Shown piece after piece: positions 16,268 to 23,890 of a DNA stretch of 26,618 nt (position 1 is its first letter; each line of letters starts with the position of its first letter). The notes under the pieces were generated by a model. That model saw only the letters and a list, made by a program, of their open reading frames with translations. It was not told where the DNA came from and searched no databases. The translations under genes and the position numbers were made by a program. This DNA comes from Candidatus Abyssobacteria bacterium SURF_5 (lineage in GTDB: Bacteria > Abyssobacteria > SURF-5), in the NCBI GenBank assembly GCA_003598085.1, contig QZKU01000009.1:1-26618 (forward strand), written 5' to 3'.

Positions 16268-16729
16268 TTATTCCCATCCCATGACTTTCTTTTTTGCCTC
16301 GATGAGTTGATGGTGCGAAAGGTTAAGCATCCGCGAAAGGCGGTGAATGAGGTTATCCTCCAGAGAATGGAGCCGGTCATCCGCATAAACAACCTTCCAA
16401 AGCGTTTGGACCACCTGCAATTTTTCCTCCGGATTATAAGCGCTGTTGATAACCTTGGTAAAGCGGAAAAGATCTACACTTTCTTTCCGCTCCTGGTGGG
16501 CAAGTTCGATCAATTCTGAAACGTACTCTTCGGAGAGACGGAAATCCTCTTTAAGGACCTCGACAATGCGATCTTCCTCGGCCTCATTGAAACGATCATC
16601 GGAATGCGCGACCGCAAGTAACAGCACGCACGTCGCCAGCCGCACGCGGGTCTCCGTGTCCTCCTGCGCCGCCCGCTGAACCTGACTTCTCTGATTGGAA
16701 AAAAGATCCTTGAGCTTTTGAATGACCAT
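16268..16729 (-). CDS. TerB/DjlA-N-like helical protein
   Basis: A 153-residue, all-helical cytoplasmic protein of the TerB fold. It shows the family's two metal-type acidic motifs: AVAHSDDRFNEAEEDRI in the first half and VVYADDRLHSLEDNLIHRL in the second. The paired Asp-rich loops are thought to bind metal in tellurite-resistance protein B and the N-terminal domain of DjlA; the actual role varies widely. No other ter genes are nearby, so tellurite resistance is not implied. ATG 16729 is preferred, with GGAAG 5 bases before it. An in-frame ATG at 16741 is the alternative. It stands alone, about 120 bases before the CsgG-like operon on the same strand. Confidence 0.82.
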   Translation of the reverse strand: MVIQKLKDLFSNQRSQVQRAAQEDTETRVRLATCVLLLAVAHSDDRFNEAEEDRIVEVLKEDFRLSEEYVSELIELAHQERKESVDLFRFTKVINSAYNPEEKLQVVQTLWKVVYADDRLHSLEDNLIHRLSRMLNLSHHQLIEAKKKVMGWE

Positions 16730-16910
16730 CTTATCTTCCATTATTTATTAGTTTTAACCATTGAATTGGCATGCGTATAATAACATACCGCGCTTTCTAA
16801 TGGAAGAGATCATCCGGCCAAACCGGAGGATGCATTTCGTTCCCCATCGAAACATGATATCACCGCCACAACCGCGGCCGCAGTGGTCTGTCTTTCCTTT
16901 CTCGGTAAAA

Positions 16911-16939
16911 TTGACGGCGGCGTTTTCATTTATTAGAAT
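16911..16939 (+). promoter_or_regulatory. Sigma-70 type promoter for the creatininase-family gene
   Basis: TTGACG (16911-16916) and TAGAAT (16934-16939) each match 5 of 6 consensus bases with a 17-base spacer. Transcription would start near 16946, which leaves ATG 16994 a normal leader and makes the GTG at 16958 unlikely. Confidence 0.65.
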
Positions 16940-16993
16940 GACCCTGTTCCCTCTGACGTGACAAATGAACCCGATTGGCGAAAGGACCCGAAA

Positions 16994-17824
16994 ATGCTTT
17001 CCGAACCTACCGTAACGGAAAATCAGATCGAGACATATGGGCCATATCAGCCGCGCATGCAAAAGATAGCTCTGTTCACCGTCGCCAACGACTGCGAGGC
17101 GCATGGTTATCCCATGCCTCCCCATACCGACTCCCTGCTGGCTCAGAATTGGTGCCGCCTGATCACTCAGAGGCTCGGTGCGCCGTATGCTGCTCATATC
17201 CCGTATTGTACGGACTCGGCAGGCGAAATCGCCCGCCGCTGGTCTCCCAGATATTTGCCCTTTGACGAGTTTTATGACAAGCTGCGCGACTTTGTTAAAT
17301 GGCACGTTGAGCGCCTGAGCTTTCAGCCCGAAAAAGTCGCTATCATTATCGGGCATGGCGGAAACAGAGAACTGCCAGAACGACAGCAACACTTGAGCGG
17401 CATCCTCGGCATGCCAGTACAGTGCTTGCTGCCAAGCGTTTCCGAACCATTGATTTACCCCGAGTTTGAGGCGCTTGATGTTATCTATGACATCGCAGCC
17501 AAGGGGGGAGAACACGCCTACATGCTTGAATATTCGCTCATGGCTCACCTCGGCCATTTCGATTTTGGAAAACTGCAGGTGTTAAATGAAGTTGCTGAAC
17601 GCGACCCGCTCGAAGCCCTCAGGCGCTGGCCCGCGATCGCAGGGCTTGGCGGATTCATCGAATTCGGCGGGCGTGAATTCGATCCCTTGCGAGACATCGG
17701 CGGCTTGGTGGCCGCCCTTGAGGATTTCAAGAAAAGACGAAAGATTATTGTTGACGCCGAACTTGGCCGGAGGGCAACGGTGCTGATTGTCGACTATTTT
17801 TGTGAATGTCTGGAGAAGGAATAG
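16994..17824 (+). CDS. Creatininase-family metal-dependent amidohydrolase
   Basis: A 276-residue enzyme of the creatininase fold, whose members hydrolyse small cyclic amides or formamides with two metal ions. Putative ligands are Glu35, His37 and Asp46 (EAHG followed by HTD) and His121 in the GHGGN motif. Glu173-His174 in GGEHAYMLEYS fit the family's later active-site segment. Relatives include creatininase, archaeal formamide deformylase of flavin synthesis and mycofactocin-associated peptidase. The sequence does not decide among these. ATG 16994 is chosen over GTG 16958 because AAAGGA lies 8-9 bases before it and the promoter is too close to the GTG. It is probably monocistronic, since a separate promoter precedes the next gene. 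Confidence 0.85.
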   Translation: MLSEPTVTENQIETYGPYQPRMQKIALFTVANDCEAHGYPMPPHTDSLLAQNWCRLITQRLGAPYAAHIPYCTDSAGEIARRWSPRYLPFDEFYDKLRDFVKWHVERLSFQPEKVAIIIGHGGNRELPERQQHLSGILGMPVQCLLPSVSEPLIYPEFEALDVIYDIAAKGGEHAYMLEYSLMAHLGHFDFGKLQVLNEVAERDPLEALRRWPAIAGLGGFIEFGGREFDPLRDIGGLVAALEDFKKRRKIIVDAELGRRATVLIVDYFCECLEKE

Positions 17825-17917
17825 CCTCAACCGAAATCGAACTGAAAAAGAAACAAACCGGCCACTTCGGCGACAATGACGAGTTCTTCAAAAAATTCCG
17901 TTTCGGCACGCGCGCAA

Positions 17918-17947
17918 TTGACACATCTTTCCGGCCTGTGCTAATAT
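17918..17947 (+). promoter_or_regulatory. Promoter for the HEAT/DUF1573 pair
   Basis: A perfect TTGACA (17918-17923), an 18-base spacer, then TAATAT (17942-17947). TGC immediately before the -10 gives an extended -10 element. It lies about 37 bases ahead of the TTG start. Confidence 0.6.
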
Positions 17948-17983
17948 TTTTATGCGTTTATCACCAGAATTCAAGAGGTTTCC

Positions 17984-18733
17984 TTGTCCAATTTTTCGCA
18001 AAAAATCCTCATTATAGTGGCGGCAATTTCCATCGTGCTCGGCGGGATCTGGTATCTCCAGCGGGAATGGATTCTACAGGACCCTGCAAAGGTGACTGTT
18101 GACCCCCGGCTCGAGCGCGAGGTTCATGCCCTGTTGGAAGAATCGATTAATGCGGATTTTCAAAAAAGGATGACGCTGTTTTTTGAGCTGCGATCAAGGG
18201 GACGGGAGATCGTCCCTGTCCTGGTTCGCGCGCTGAACGACGAACATGAGGACGTTCGCGCGTTCTCCGCGAATTTGTTGCAGTATAGCGAAAATGCGGC
18301 GGTCATTCCTTATCTTGAGGCCCGCCTTCATGATGAGAGCCCGCGTGTCAGGAAAACGGCTCTAATCGCCCTTGGTGATCTGGGCGCGATCGACGCGGTC
18401 CCCGCGATTATCCTGGTGCTGAATGATGAGGATCAATTGACTCGATGTCAGGCAGCATATGTGCTTGGGGTATTGAAGAATGAGACCGCTGTTACCTACC
18501 TTGTTCGCACCCTCGAGCACGACCCCTACCCGATTGCACGCCAGACTGCCGCCAACTCGCTTGGAGAAATCGGGGATGCAGAGGCTGTGCCTCCCTTGAT
18601 CGATTCTTTGGACGATACGAATCATTTGGTGCGGTCGGCCTCGATGGTTGCCCTCAATCGGATTACCGGCGTTAATATGGGACCCACAAAGGAAGCCTGG
18701 GCCGGCTGGTGGAACAAAACGAAAGGATTATGA
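17984..18733 (+). CDS. Membrane-anchored HEAT-repeat protein
   Basis: A 249-residue protein with one N-terminal membrane anchor (about residues 8-24) and five or so HEAT/PBS-lyase-type helical repeats from residue 70 to 235. Examples are IVPVLVRALNDEHEDVRAFS, DESPRVRKTALIALGDLGA and DAEAVPPLIDSLDDTNHLVR. Such repeats make protein-binding scaffolds. The orientation places the repeats most likely in the periplasm (inference). It uses a TTG start with AGAGGT just upstream. It ends in an ATGA overlap with the DUF1573 lipoprotein gene, so the two are made together and probably act together. Confidence 0.82.
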   Translation: MSNFSQKILIIVAAISIVLGGIWYLQREWILQDPAKVTVDPRLEREVHALLEESINADFQKRMTLFFELRSRGREIVPVLVRALNDEHEDVRAFSANLLQYSENAAVIPYLEARLHDESPRVRKTALIALGDLGAIDAVPAIILVLNDEDQLTRCQAAYVLGVLKNETAVTYLVRTLEHDPYPIARQTAANSLGEIGDAEAVPPLIDSLDDTNHLVRSASMVALNRITGVNMGPTKEAWAGWWNKTKGL

Positions 18734-20160
18734 AGACATCTCCTCCCTTCGTACAGGCATTTCGAATGGCGATAACTACTTCCTTTGTCATCTTCACGAT
18801 GCTGGTTTCCATCCTTGCATTGTCCTGCGCGAAGAATGAACCCCTCTCGGAACATCCGACGATTGCGCTCAGTCCGGCAGCGGCCGAGTTTGGAGATATT
18901 TCCGCAGACGACCCGATCGCATTTCACGAAGTATCTTTGACAATCGCAAACAAGGGAAAAGAAGCACTTCACATCGACGGCATCGAAATGCCCGAAGGCT
19001 TTTCATATAATTTGATCCCGGCAAGACAGATTATCGAGGGAGGAGAGAAAGCTATCCTGAGAATCAGTATGGATTGCCGGCGCTTTTCCGCTCCTGTCTC
19101 GGAGACCGCATATATCAAGAGCAATGCGCCCGATCAGCCGCGCATGCCAGTCGCGCTGACCGCGAATATACTGAAGGATAAATTTGCTGTCGTATCCGGC
19201 TCCGAGGGACCTGATATCGAATTCGATCACCGGGCATTCGATTTCGGGCCGATCAGCCGCTCGCAAATGGTCGAGCATCAATTTCCCTTCAGAAACACAG
19301 GGCAGAAGCCGCTGAAAATCCTCGGCATCGAGACAATGTGCATGTGCGTAACCGCCTATACCACAAAAATAGAGGTCGCCCCAGGGGAAACGGCCGCTAT
19401 CGTGGCCAGAGTCGAACCATGGAAATATGACGGAGTCGCGCCGTGGAAAACCTTAAGCATCGCCACCAATGATCCGAATGAACCGATCGTGAACGTTTCT
19501 GTAGCGGGGGCTATTGTGGATGACGCGGTCCTCGAGCCAAACGTCGTTCTGTTGCCCAATATCCGCCAGGGGCAGGGGGCGCAGGCGCAGGTGAAGCTGC
19601 TGCAGCGCGGTTCCCAGGAATTGGTAATTAAACGTATCGACTCTTCTTCTCCGAAAATGTCTGCGACCTTCGAGCCCCTGGAGGGCGACGAGATCGGCTA
19701 TTTAGTGAACATAGCTGTTTCTCCCGACATGCCAAAAGGTAAGTTTGAGGAAGTCATTACTGTCTTCACAAATTATTCCGACTACTCCAGAAATGCCCAA
19801 CAAGGAACACACGGTGATATCTACAAGGATTACTCACGGATGCTGCTGCCGATAAGAGGTTCGGTTTCAGGCGCAGTCACCGTCTCCCCCGACAGAATCA
19901 ACTTCGGGTCATGTGCGCCCGGAGTATCCGTTAAACGGAAGCTGATTGTCTCCGCCGCCTCCGGCGCTGAAGTCCAGGTATCAGTCGATGACCCTGTCTT
20001 CCGCGCAGTGCAGTCGCTCGCGGAACCCGGCAAATACGAGATCGTGGTCGAATTTCTCCCGCAGCCGCCGGAAAGGGAAATCAACGCCGAATTGCTGATT
20101 ACCACAGAAGACGCTCATCTCAAGATCCCCATCTTTGCCGTGGTAAAGCAAGTATCATAG
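18730..20160 (+). CDS. DUF1573-domain lipoprotein
   Basis: A 476-residue lipoprotein. The hydrophobic leader ends in the lipobox ALSC (Cys33). Several immunoglobulin-like (ASH/MSP-type) beta domains follow. The clearest is a DUF1573 domain starting near FDFGPISRSQMVEHQFPFRN, with TGQKPLKILGIE and a CMC cysteine pair. A similar strand pattern opens the first domain (AAEFGDISADD) and the last (INFGSCAPGVSVKRKL). DUF1573 proteins are common in Bacteroidetes, Planctomycetes and related phyla and have no firm function; the fold suggests protein or surface interactions. ATG 18730 overlaps the preceding stop, with AAAGGA as ribosome binding site. Confidence 0.87.
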   Translation: MKTSPPFVQAFRMAITTSFVIFTMLVSILALSCAKNEPLSEHPTIALSPAAAEFGDISADDPIAFHEVSLTIANKGKEALHIDGIEMPEGFSYNLIPARQIIEGGEKAILRISMDCRRFSAPVSETAYIKSNAPDQPRMPVALTANILKDKFAVVSGSEGPDIEFDHRAFDFGPISRSQMVEHQFPFRNTGQKPLKILGIETMCMCVTAYTTKIEVAPGETAAIVARVEPWKYDGVAPWKTLSIATNDPNEPIVNVSVAGAIVDDAVLEPNVVLLPNIRQGQGAQAQVKLLQRGSQELVIKRIDSSSPKMSATFEPLEGDEIGYLVNIAVSPDMPKGKFEEVITVFTNYSDYSRNAQQGTHGDIYKDYSRMLLPIRGSVSGAVTVSPDRINFGSCAPGVSVKRKLIVSAASGAEVQVSVDDPVFRAVQSLAEPGKYEIVVEFLPQPPEREINAELLITTEDAHLKIPIFAVVKQVS

Positions 20161-20259
20161 GAGTGCGACATTCTCCTGTCCGCATTTGAACATGACTACT
20201 TCCCGCTAATCCACCTCTTGCGTTGCCGCATCTTTCTTCCAAAAGGTCGATCAAAGGAC

Positions 20260-20288
20260 TTGACAACCAGATAGCCATGTGATATATT
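20260..20288 (+). promoter_or_regulatory. Sigma-70 type promoter for the ThDP enzyme
   Basis: A perfect TTGACA (20260-20265), a 17-base spacer, then TATATT (20283-20288, 5 of 6). The leader to ATG 20381 is about 85 bases. Confidence 0.75.
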
Positions 20289-20380
20289 TCACCCCGCATG
20301 GTTGACTGACTGGCCAATTTAAAATCTTCCTTCTCTAAGTTACCTTCACACCTCGCTGCTTGGAGCCAGAAGGGGTAGGA

Positions 20381-22090
20381 ATGACCAAGACGGCAGGAAG
20401 AATGACCTCAATGCAGGGCGCTCAAGCTCTCATCTCTTCCCTTGAAGCAGCCGGCGTAAAAAACATTTATGGCATCATCGGGACGTCGAACATCGCATTC
20501 GTCGATGCCTTGTACGATAAACGTAACGATATTCGCTATATCTCTACCCGCCATGAACAGGTGGCCGCAAGCATGGCCGATACCGAAGGCAGATTGACCG
20601 GCAAACCCGGCGTTTGCCTCGTTCATTCCGGCCCGGGCGCATTGAATACAATGATCAGCGCCGCCAACGCCTATAAAGACTGTTCCCCGCTTATCATCAT
20701 CTCCGGAGCCGTCAAACCTTCTCTTAGGGGCACAGACGGCATGCTCGAAGTGGATCATTGCCGGATCTTCGAGCCGGTCTGCAAGGCGGTTTTTCGCGTC
20801 AATTCGGTCAAAGAATTCCCTGCGATTTTCTCCTCCGCCTATCGTATTGCAATGACACCCGCGAAAGGCCCGGTTCTGATCGAGGCGCCGGACAGCCTCT
20901 GGCAAGCCGAAGAGGACGTCGACCTCGATCTGGACATTGTTCCACCCGCGCCACCCGATGTGCGCGATGAGGACCTCCAAAAGATATTCCGCCTCTTCCA
21001 AAAAGCGGATCGACCGCTATTCCTTGCCGGTGCGGGCGCGAGTGAGGCCGGCGCCGCAACCAATCTGCAACGCCTGGCCGAACGCGCTCATGTCCGCGTG
21101 GTCACAACCGGCAACGGACGAGGTGTTCTCTCGGAAAAGCACCCTCTCTGTCTCGGTCGAGCCGGTTTCTTTGGAAATCCCGTGGCCGATGCGGCGATGG
21201 AACAGGCTGACTTGATCCTCGCCCTTGGATGCGGCCTTTCCGACCTTACTACGTACGAATATACCGCTGATTGGCGCGGAGACCTTGTTGTGATCAATGC
21301 CGATCCGCGCGGCTTAAGCACGCTCCCATCTTCCTTCAAGGTGAACCTGACCTCCGTTACCGCCGATGCGGGAGATTTTCTCCATAAGTTAGGACGACTC
21401 TATGATGCCAAGCCTTTTGTAAAATCGAATGACTGGATGGATTCACTCTTCCCCATAAAAGAGCAATGGGATGCACAGCTTGCTGCGGCCGCGTCATCTG
21501 ATAAAATTCCGCTCTCGCCCGGGCGAGTCCTGAAGGTTTTCTCAGATTTGGCTCCAGAGAATGCCTTGTTTGCCTGCGGCGCTGGCTTAAACATGGTCTA
21601 TGTCTGCGATTTCATTCAAATCCAAAGTCCCCGCTCCTATATCGCGCCTAATAATTTTGGCGCAATGGGATTCGGATTCCCGGCTGCGTTGGCCGCAAAA
21701 ATAGTTTACCCTGACCGGCCCGTCCTGTCGGTCCTCGGGGATGGCGACTTCATGATGACTGTTCAGGATGTGGAAACTGCAGTGCGCGAAAAAATCGCCG
21801 CGACAATCCTCATTTTGAACGATAACTGTTACCGCGCGTTGCGCTACACACAGCAAATCTTGTACGGAGCAAGATTCTACGGCAGCGAATATGAGAATCC
21901 GGATTTCGTGAAATTGGCGGAAAGCTTTGGGGCTGCTGGTTTCATAATAAAAGAACCTAGTCAGATTGAACCGGTACTGAGACAGGCAATGAACTGCGGG
22001 AAGCTCTCCATAGTAGACGCGCGAATCGATGTGGACGATGCAGTCCCTACGAATATGCAGGCGATCCTGAAAATGCGCGGATTGGCCTGA
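20381..22090 (+). CDS. ThDP-dependent enzyme of the acetolactate synthase/decarboxylase superfamily
   Basis: A 569-residue thiamin-diphosphate enzyme with the usual three domains. The N-terminal Pyr domain has the cofactor-activating Glu59 in STRHEQVAASMAD. A central nucleotide-binding-like domain follows (about 190-340). The C-terminal PP domain has the metal/ThDP motif GDG at 453-455, closing with LNDN at 480-483. The HSGPGALNT segment is typical of acetolactate synthase, oxalyl-CoA decarboxylase, sulfoacetaldehyde acetyltransferase and related decarboxylases. No regulatory subunit (ilvN) follows, and the substrate-contact residues do not identify a member, so the reaction is open. ATG 20381 is chosen for GGGGTAGGA just before it; an in-frame TTG lies at 20360. 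A strong promoter precedes it. Confidence 0.88.
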   Translation: MTKTAGRMTSMQGAQALISSLEAAGVKNIYGIIGTSNIAFVDALYDKRNDIRYISTRHEQVAASMADTEGRLTGKPGVCLVHSGPGALNTMISAANAYKDCSPLIIISGAVKPSLRGTDGMLEVDHCRIFEPVCKAVFRVNSVKEFPAIFSSAYRIAMTPAKGPVLIEAPDSLWQAEEDVDLDLDIVPPAPPDVRDEDLQKIFRLFQKADRPLFLAGAGASEAGAATNLQRLAERAHVRVVTTGNGRGVLSEKHPLCLGRAGFFGNPVADAAMEQADLILALGCGLSDLTTYEYTADWRGDLVVINADPRGLSTLPSSFKVNLTSVTADAGDFLHKLGRLYDAKPFVKSNDWMDSLFPIKEQWDAQLAAAASSDKIPLSPGRVLKVFSDLAPENALFACGAGLNMVYVCDFIQIQSPRSYIAPNNFGAMGFGFPAALAAKIVYPDRPVLSVLGDGDFMMTVQDVETAVREKIAATILILNDNCYRALRYTQQILYGARFYGSEYENPDFVKLAESFGAAGFIIKEPSQIEPVLRQAMNCGKLSIVDARIDVDDAVPTNMQAILKMRGLA

Positions 22091-22233
22091 TTCTCTCTGT
22101 CCGCGGAACAACGCGGCGGAATTGATGCCAAAAATTTTAGATGTATTAGTTCTTTGAAAAAACGATTTAGCGGGCGGGGGAGGACCGTTTCTTCACACGA
22201 CCTTTTCCAGTTACAGCTCAGCGACATTTGCTA

Positions 22234-22247
22234 ATATTCGCGAATAT
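22234..22247. promoter_or_regulatory. 14-bp perfect palindrome upstream of the SCP2 gene
   Basis: ATATTCGCGAATAT is fully self-complementary. A related ATATTCG half recurs at 22294-22300. The site is a candidate regulator-binding site for the SCP2 gene. Confidence 0.4.
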
Positions 22248-22356
22248 GAATTTCCTATAACTGCGGACTTAACATTCGCCCCGACAACCATCGATATTCG
22301 TATAGTGGTTCTCCCCGCTCCCGTCCTTTGATGTGTTGGATTTGTTTGGAGGTTTT

Positions 22357-22484
22357 AAGGATCGGTGCAAAAAAAATCGGGTAGGTCGAACCTGCCGCTC
22401 CGATCCTTTGTACCCGCGGGAAAAAGCCCATCAAAAGGGTTGCTCTCAACCCGTGGGAGATATAGTCAGGACGAAAGGAGGTGA
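22357..22484 (+). promoter_or_regulatory. Structured 5' leader with ideal Shine-Dalgarno before the SCP2 gene
   Basis: Two RNA domains can be drawn. First, AAGGATCGG (22357-22365) pairs with CCGATCCTT (22400-22408). It encloses an eight-A bulge and an inner stem, GGTAGGT/ACCTGCC, with a three-base CGA loop (22380-22396). Second, CCCGC (22413-22417) pairs with GTGGG (22453-22457), with one wobble, around GGG/CCC (22418-22429) and GGGTTG-CTCT-CAACCC (22437-22452), like a three-way junction. AAAGGAGGTGA (22474-22484), a near-full complement of the 16S rRNA tail, follows. It matches no riboswitch I know. The pairings are by eye. Confidence 0.5.
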
Positions 22485-22490
22485 ATTCGA

Positions 22491-22811
22491 ATGGCAAATT
22501 CAGTGAAGGAGTCTTTTGACGTGATGCCGGCAAACTTCAAGAAAGATAAAGCGGCTGGCATGAAGGCAGTCTATCAGTGGGACATCACCGGAGAAGGTGG
22601 TGGCAAATGGAACGCCGTGATTGACAATGGCAATATCCAGGTCAGTGAAGGTCAGCATGCTTCACCGAACATCACAATCACGGTCGCGGCCAAAGACTGG
22701 CTCGACATCCTCAACGGGAAGCTCGACGGCCAAATGGCCTTCATGAGCGGCAAGCTCAAGGTCAAGGGCGATATGAGCTTGGCCATGAAACTGAAAACCT
22801 TGTTCCTGTAA
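22491..22811 (+). CDS. SCP2 sterol-carrier-type lipid-binding protein
   Basis: A 106-residue single-domain SCP2 protein. The fold's features are visible in order: an amphipathic first helix (VKESFDVMPANFKKDKAAGM), a beta-sheet with GGGKWNAVIDNGNIQVSEG, and the conserved SPNITITVAAKDWLDILNGKLDGQ read in parts. It closes with AFMSGKLKVKGDMSLAMKL. SCP2 domains bind fatty acids, acyl-CoA or other lipids in a hydrophobic tunnel. Bacterial single-domain forms are poorly defined and often lie near acyl-CoA genes, as here. The start is ATG 22491 after an exceptionally good ribosome binding site, and an intrinsic terminator follows. High expression is likely (inference). Confidence 0.93.
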   Translation: MANSVKESFDVMPANFKKDKAAGMKAVYQWDITGEGGGKWNAVIDNGNIQVSEGQHASPNITITVAAKDWLDILNGKLDGQMAFMSGKLKVKGDMSLAMKLKTLFL

Positions 22812-22824
22812 CAATGGTTGTGGC

Positions 22825-22863
22825 GCGGAGGGGAAGTCGATGGCTTCCCCTCTCGCTGTTTTT
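22825..22863 (+). terminator. Intrinsic terminator after the SCP2 gene
   Basis: GAGGGGAAG (22828-22836) pairs perfectly with CTTCCCCTC (22844-22852), extended by GCG/CGC past a bulged T. TTTTT follows at 22859-22863. Confidence 0.85.
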
Positions 22864-22872
22864 GCTCCAACA

Positions 22873-22906
22873 GACGACAACATGAATCCTGTAAGCTCCT
22901 GTCGTC
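22873..22906. repeat. 7-bp inverted repeat before the enoyl-CoA hydratase gene
   Basis: GACGACA (22873-22879) and TGTCGTC (22900-22906) are perfect inverted arms 20 bases apart, ending 18 bases before the ATG. They could be an operator or an mRNA stem. No promoter is obvious around them. Confidence 0.35.
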
Positions 22907-22924
22907 ACATCTCTCCATTACACT

Positions 22925-23710
22925 ATGACATATCAGACGCTCTTATATCAGCGCGATCAGGCCATCGCCCTCATCACTCTCAATCGGCCCGAAAAACTCA
23001 ATGCACTTAGCCCGGAACTCTACGCAGAACTTTATTCAGCGCTTGTCGAGGCCGATCAGGACGATGAGGTCCGCGTCATTATTCTCACCGGCGGCAATAC
23101 CGTCTTCGCGGCCGGAGCCGATCTCGATGCGATGGCCGCCGCAGGAAATACCGTCGATCGAATGCTGAAGACCCGCTTCGCTCCCGGCAATCCCTTCGAC
23201 TTCATCGAGCAAACCGGAAAACCGGTCATAGCGGCAATCGCCGGATATGCGCTGGGCGGCGGCTGTGAGCTGGCGATGTGCTGCGATTTGCGCCTCGCGG
23301 CCCAATCCGCCCAGTTCGGACAGCCCGAAATTCGCGTCGGATTGATCCCCGGCGCCGGCGGGACTCAAAGACTTCCGCGCCTCATCGGGATGACGAAGGC
23401 GAAAGAGCTTATCATGATGGGCGAATTCATCAATGCCGATGAAGCCCTGCGGCTAGGACTCGTCAACAAAGTCGTCCCCGCCGATCGCCTGCTGGACGAG
23501 GCGAAGGAGTGGGCGAATAAACTCGCAAAGCGGCCCCCCTTTGGCCTGAGGCTGGCAAAACTGGTAATGAATATGGGCGCCGATCGAGATCTGCCCACCG
23601 CGCTCACACTCGAGCGTGAGGCCTTTGCCATGCTCTTTGCCACCGAGGATCAGAAGGAGGGAGTTCAAGCTTTCGTCGAGAAGCGCAAACCTGAATTCAA
23701 AGGACGGTGA
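22925..23710 (+). CDS. Enoyl-CoA hydratase (crotonase family)
   Basis: Adds water to 2-enoyl-CoA in beta-oxidation-type pathways. The 261-residue protein carries the crotonase marks: an oxyanion-hole segment FAAGADL at 61-67, the second at [15 protein letters not shown], and both catalytic glutamates, Glu115 (GGCELA) and Glu135 ([15 protein letters not shown]). Having both supports a hydratase rather than an isomerase or a non-hydratase relative. The length is normal. ATG 22925 has no visible Shine-Dalgarno, unlike most genes here. Together with the SCP2 protein next door and the thiolase at 12634-13848, it suggests acyl-CoA breakdown, although the genes are separately transcribed. Confidence 0.95.
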   Translation: MTYQTLLYQRDQAIALITLNRPEKLNALSPELYAELYSALVEADQDDEVRVIILTGGNTVFAAGADLDAMAAAGNTVDRMLKTRFAPGNPFDFIEQTGKPVIAAIAGYALGGGCELAMCCDLRLAAQSAQFGQPEIRVGLIPGAGGTQRLPRLIGMTKAKELIMMGEFINADEALRLGLVNKVVPADRLLDEAKEWANKLAKRPPFGLRLAKLVMNMGADRDLPTALTLEREAFAMLFATEDQKEGVQAFVEKRKPEFKGR

Positions 23711-23816
23711 TTGAATACCCGTAACCCCGCGGCATGATCAAGACGTCTCTCAATTCTTTCCCTCCTGATCAGTATGCATTCCCCAGAATTGCCCCATCTG
23801 TAGCTCGCGCTCCCTG

Positions 23817-23846
23817 TTGCAACTGAGAAATCCGATATGATAAAAT
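23817..23846 (+). promoter_or_regulatory. Possible promoter for the membrane/methyltransferase fusion gene
   Basis: TTGCAA (23817-23822, 4 of 6), an 18-base spacer, then TAAAAT (23841-23846, 5 of 6). It lies 45 bases before the TTG start. Confidence 0.4.
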
Positions 23847-23890
23847 CAATCACTTTGCAAGAAGCCTGTTTTTGAAGTGAGGGGTAATAC

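Larger units (their letters stand above)
22091..22490. other. 400-base intergenic region before the SCP2 gene
   Basis: There is no supported gene here. It contains the 14-bp palindrome and the structured leader described separately, and a short CCGCG-GAACAA-CGCGG hairpin right after the ThDP gene. I could not find a convincing -35/-10 pair, although TATAGT at 22301-22306 is a possible -10 box. Confidence 0.5.

Noticed and set aside
16268-16729. Tellurite-resistance locus
   Set aside because: Only a TerB-like fold is present; no other ter genes lie in the window.
20381-22090. Sulfoacetaldehyde acetyltransferase forming a taurine pathway with the class III aminotransferase
   Set aside because: It is attractive because some related aminotransferases use taurine, but the two genes are 10 kb apart, the ThDP enzyme lacks a convincing diagnostic motif, and no phosphotransacetylase or taurine transporter is present.
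22357-22484. Known riboswitch (c-di-GMP GEMM, TPP, SAM, glycine, ZTP)
   Set aside because: Scattered words look similar, but the conserved cores of these classes are absent.
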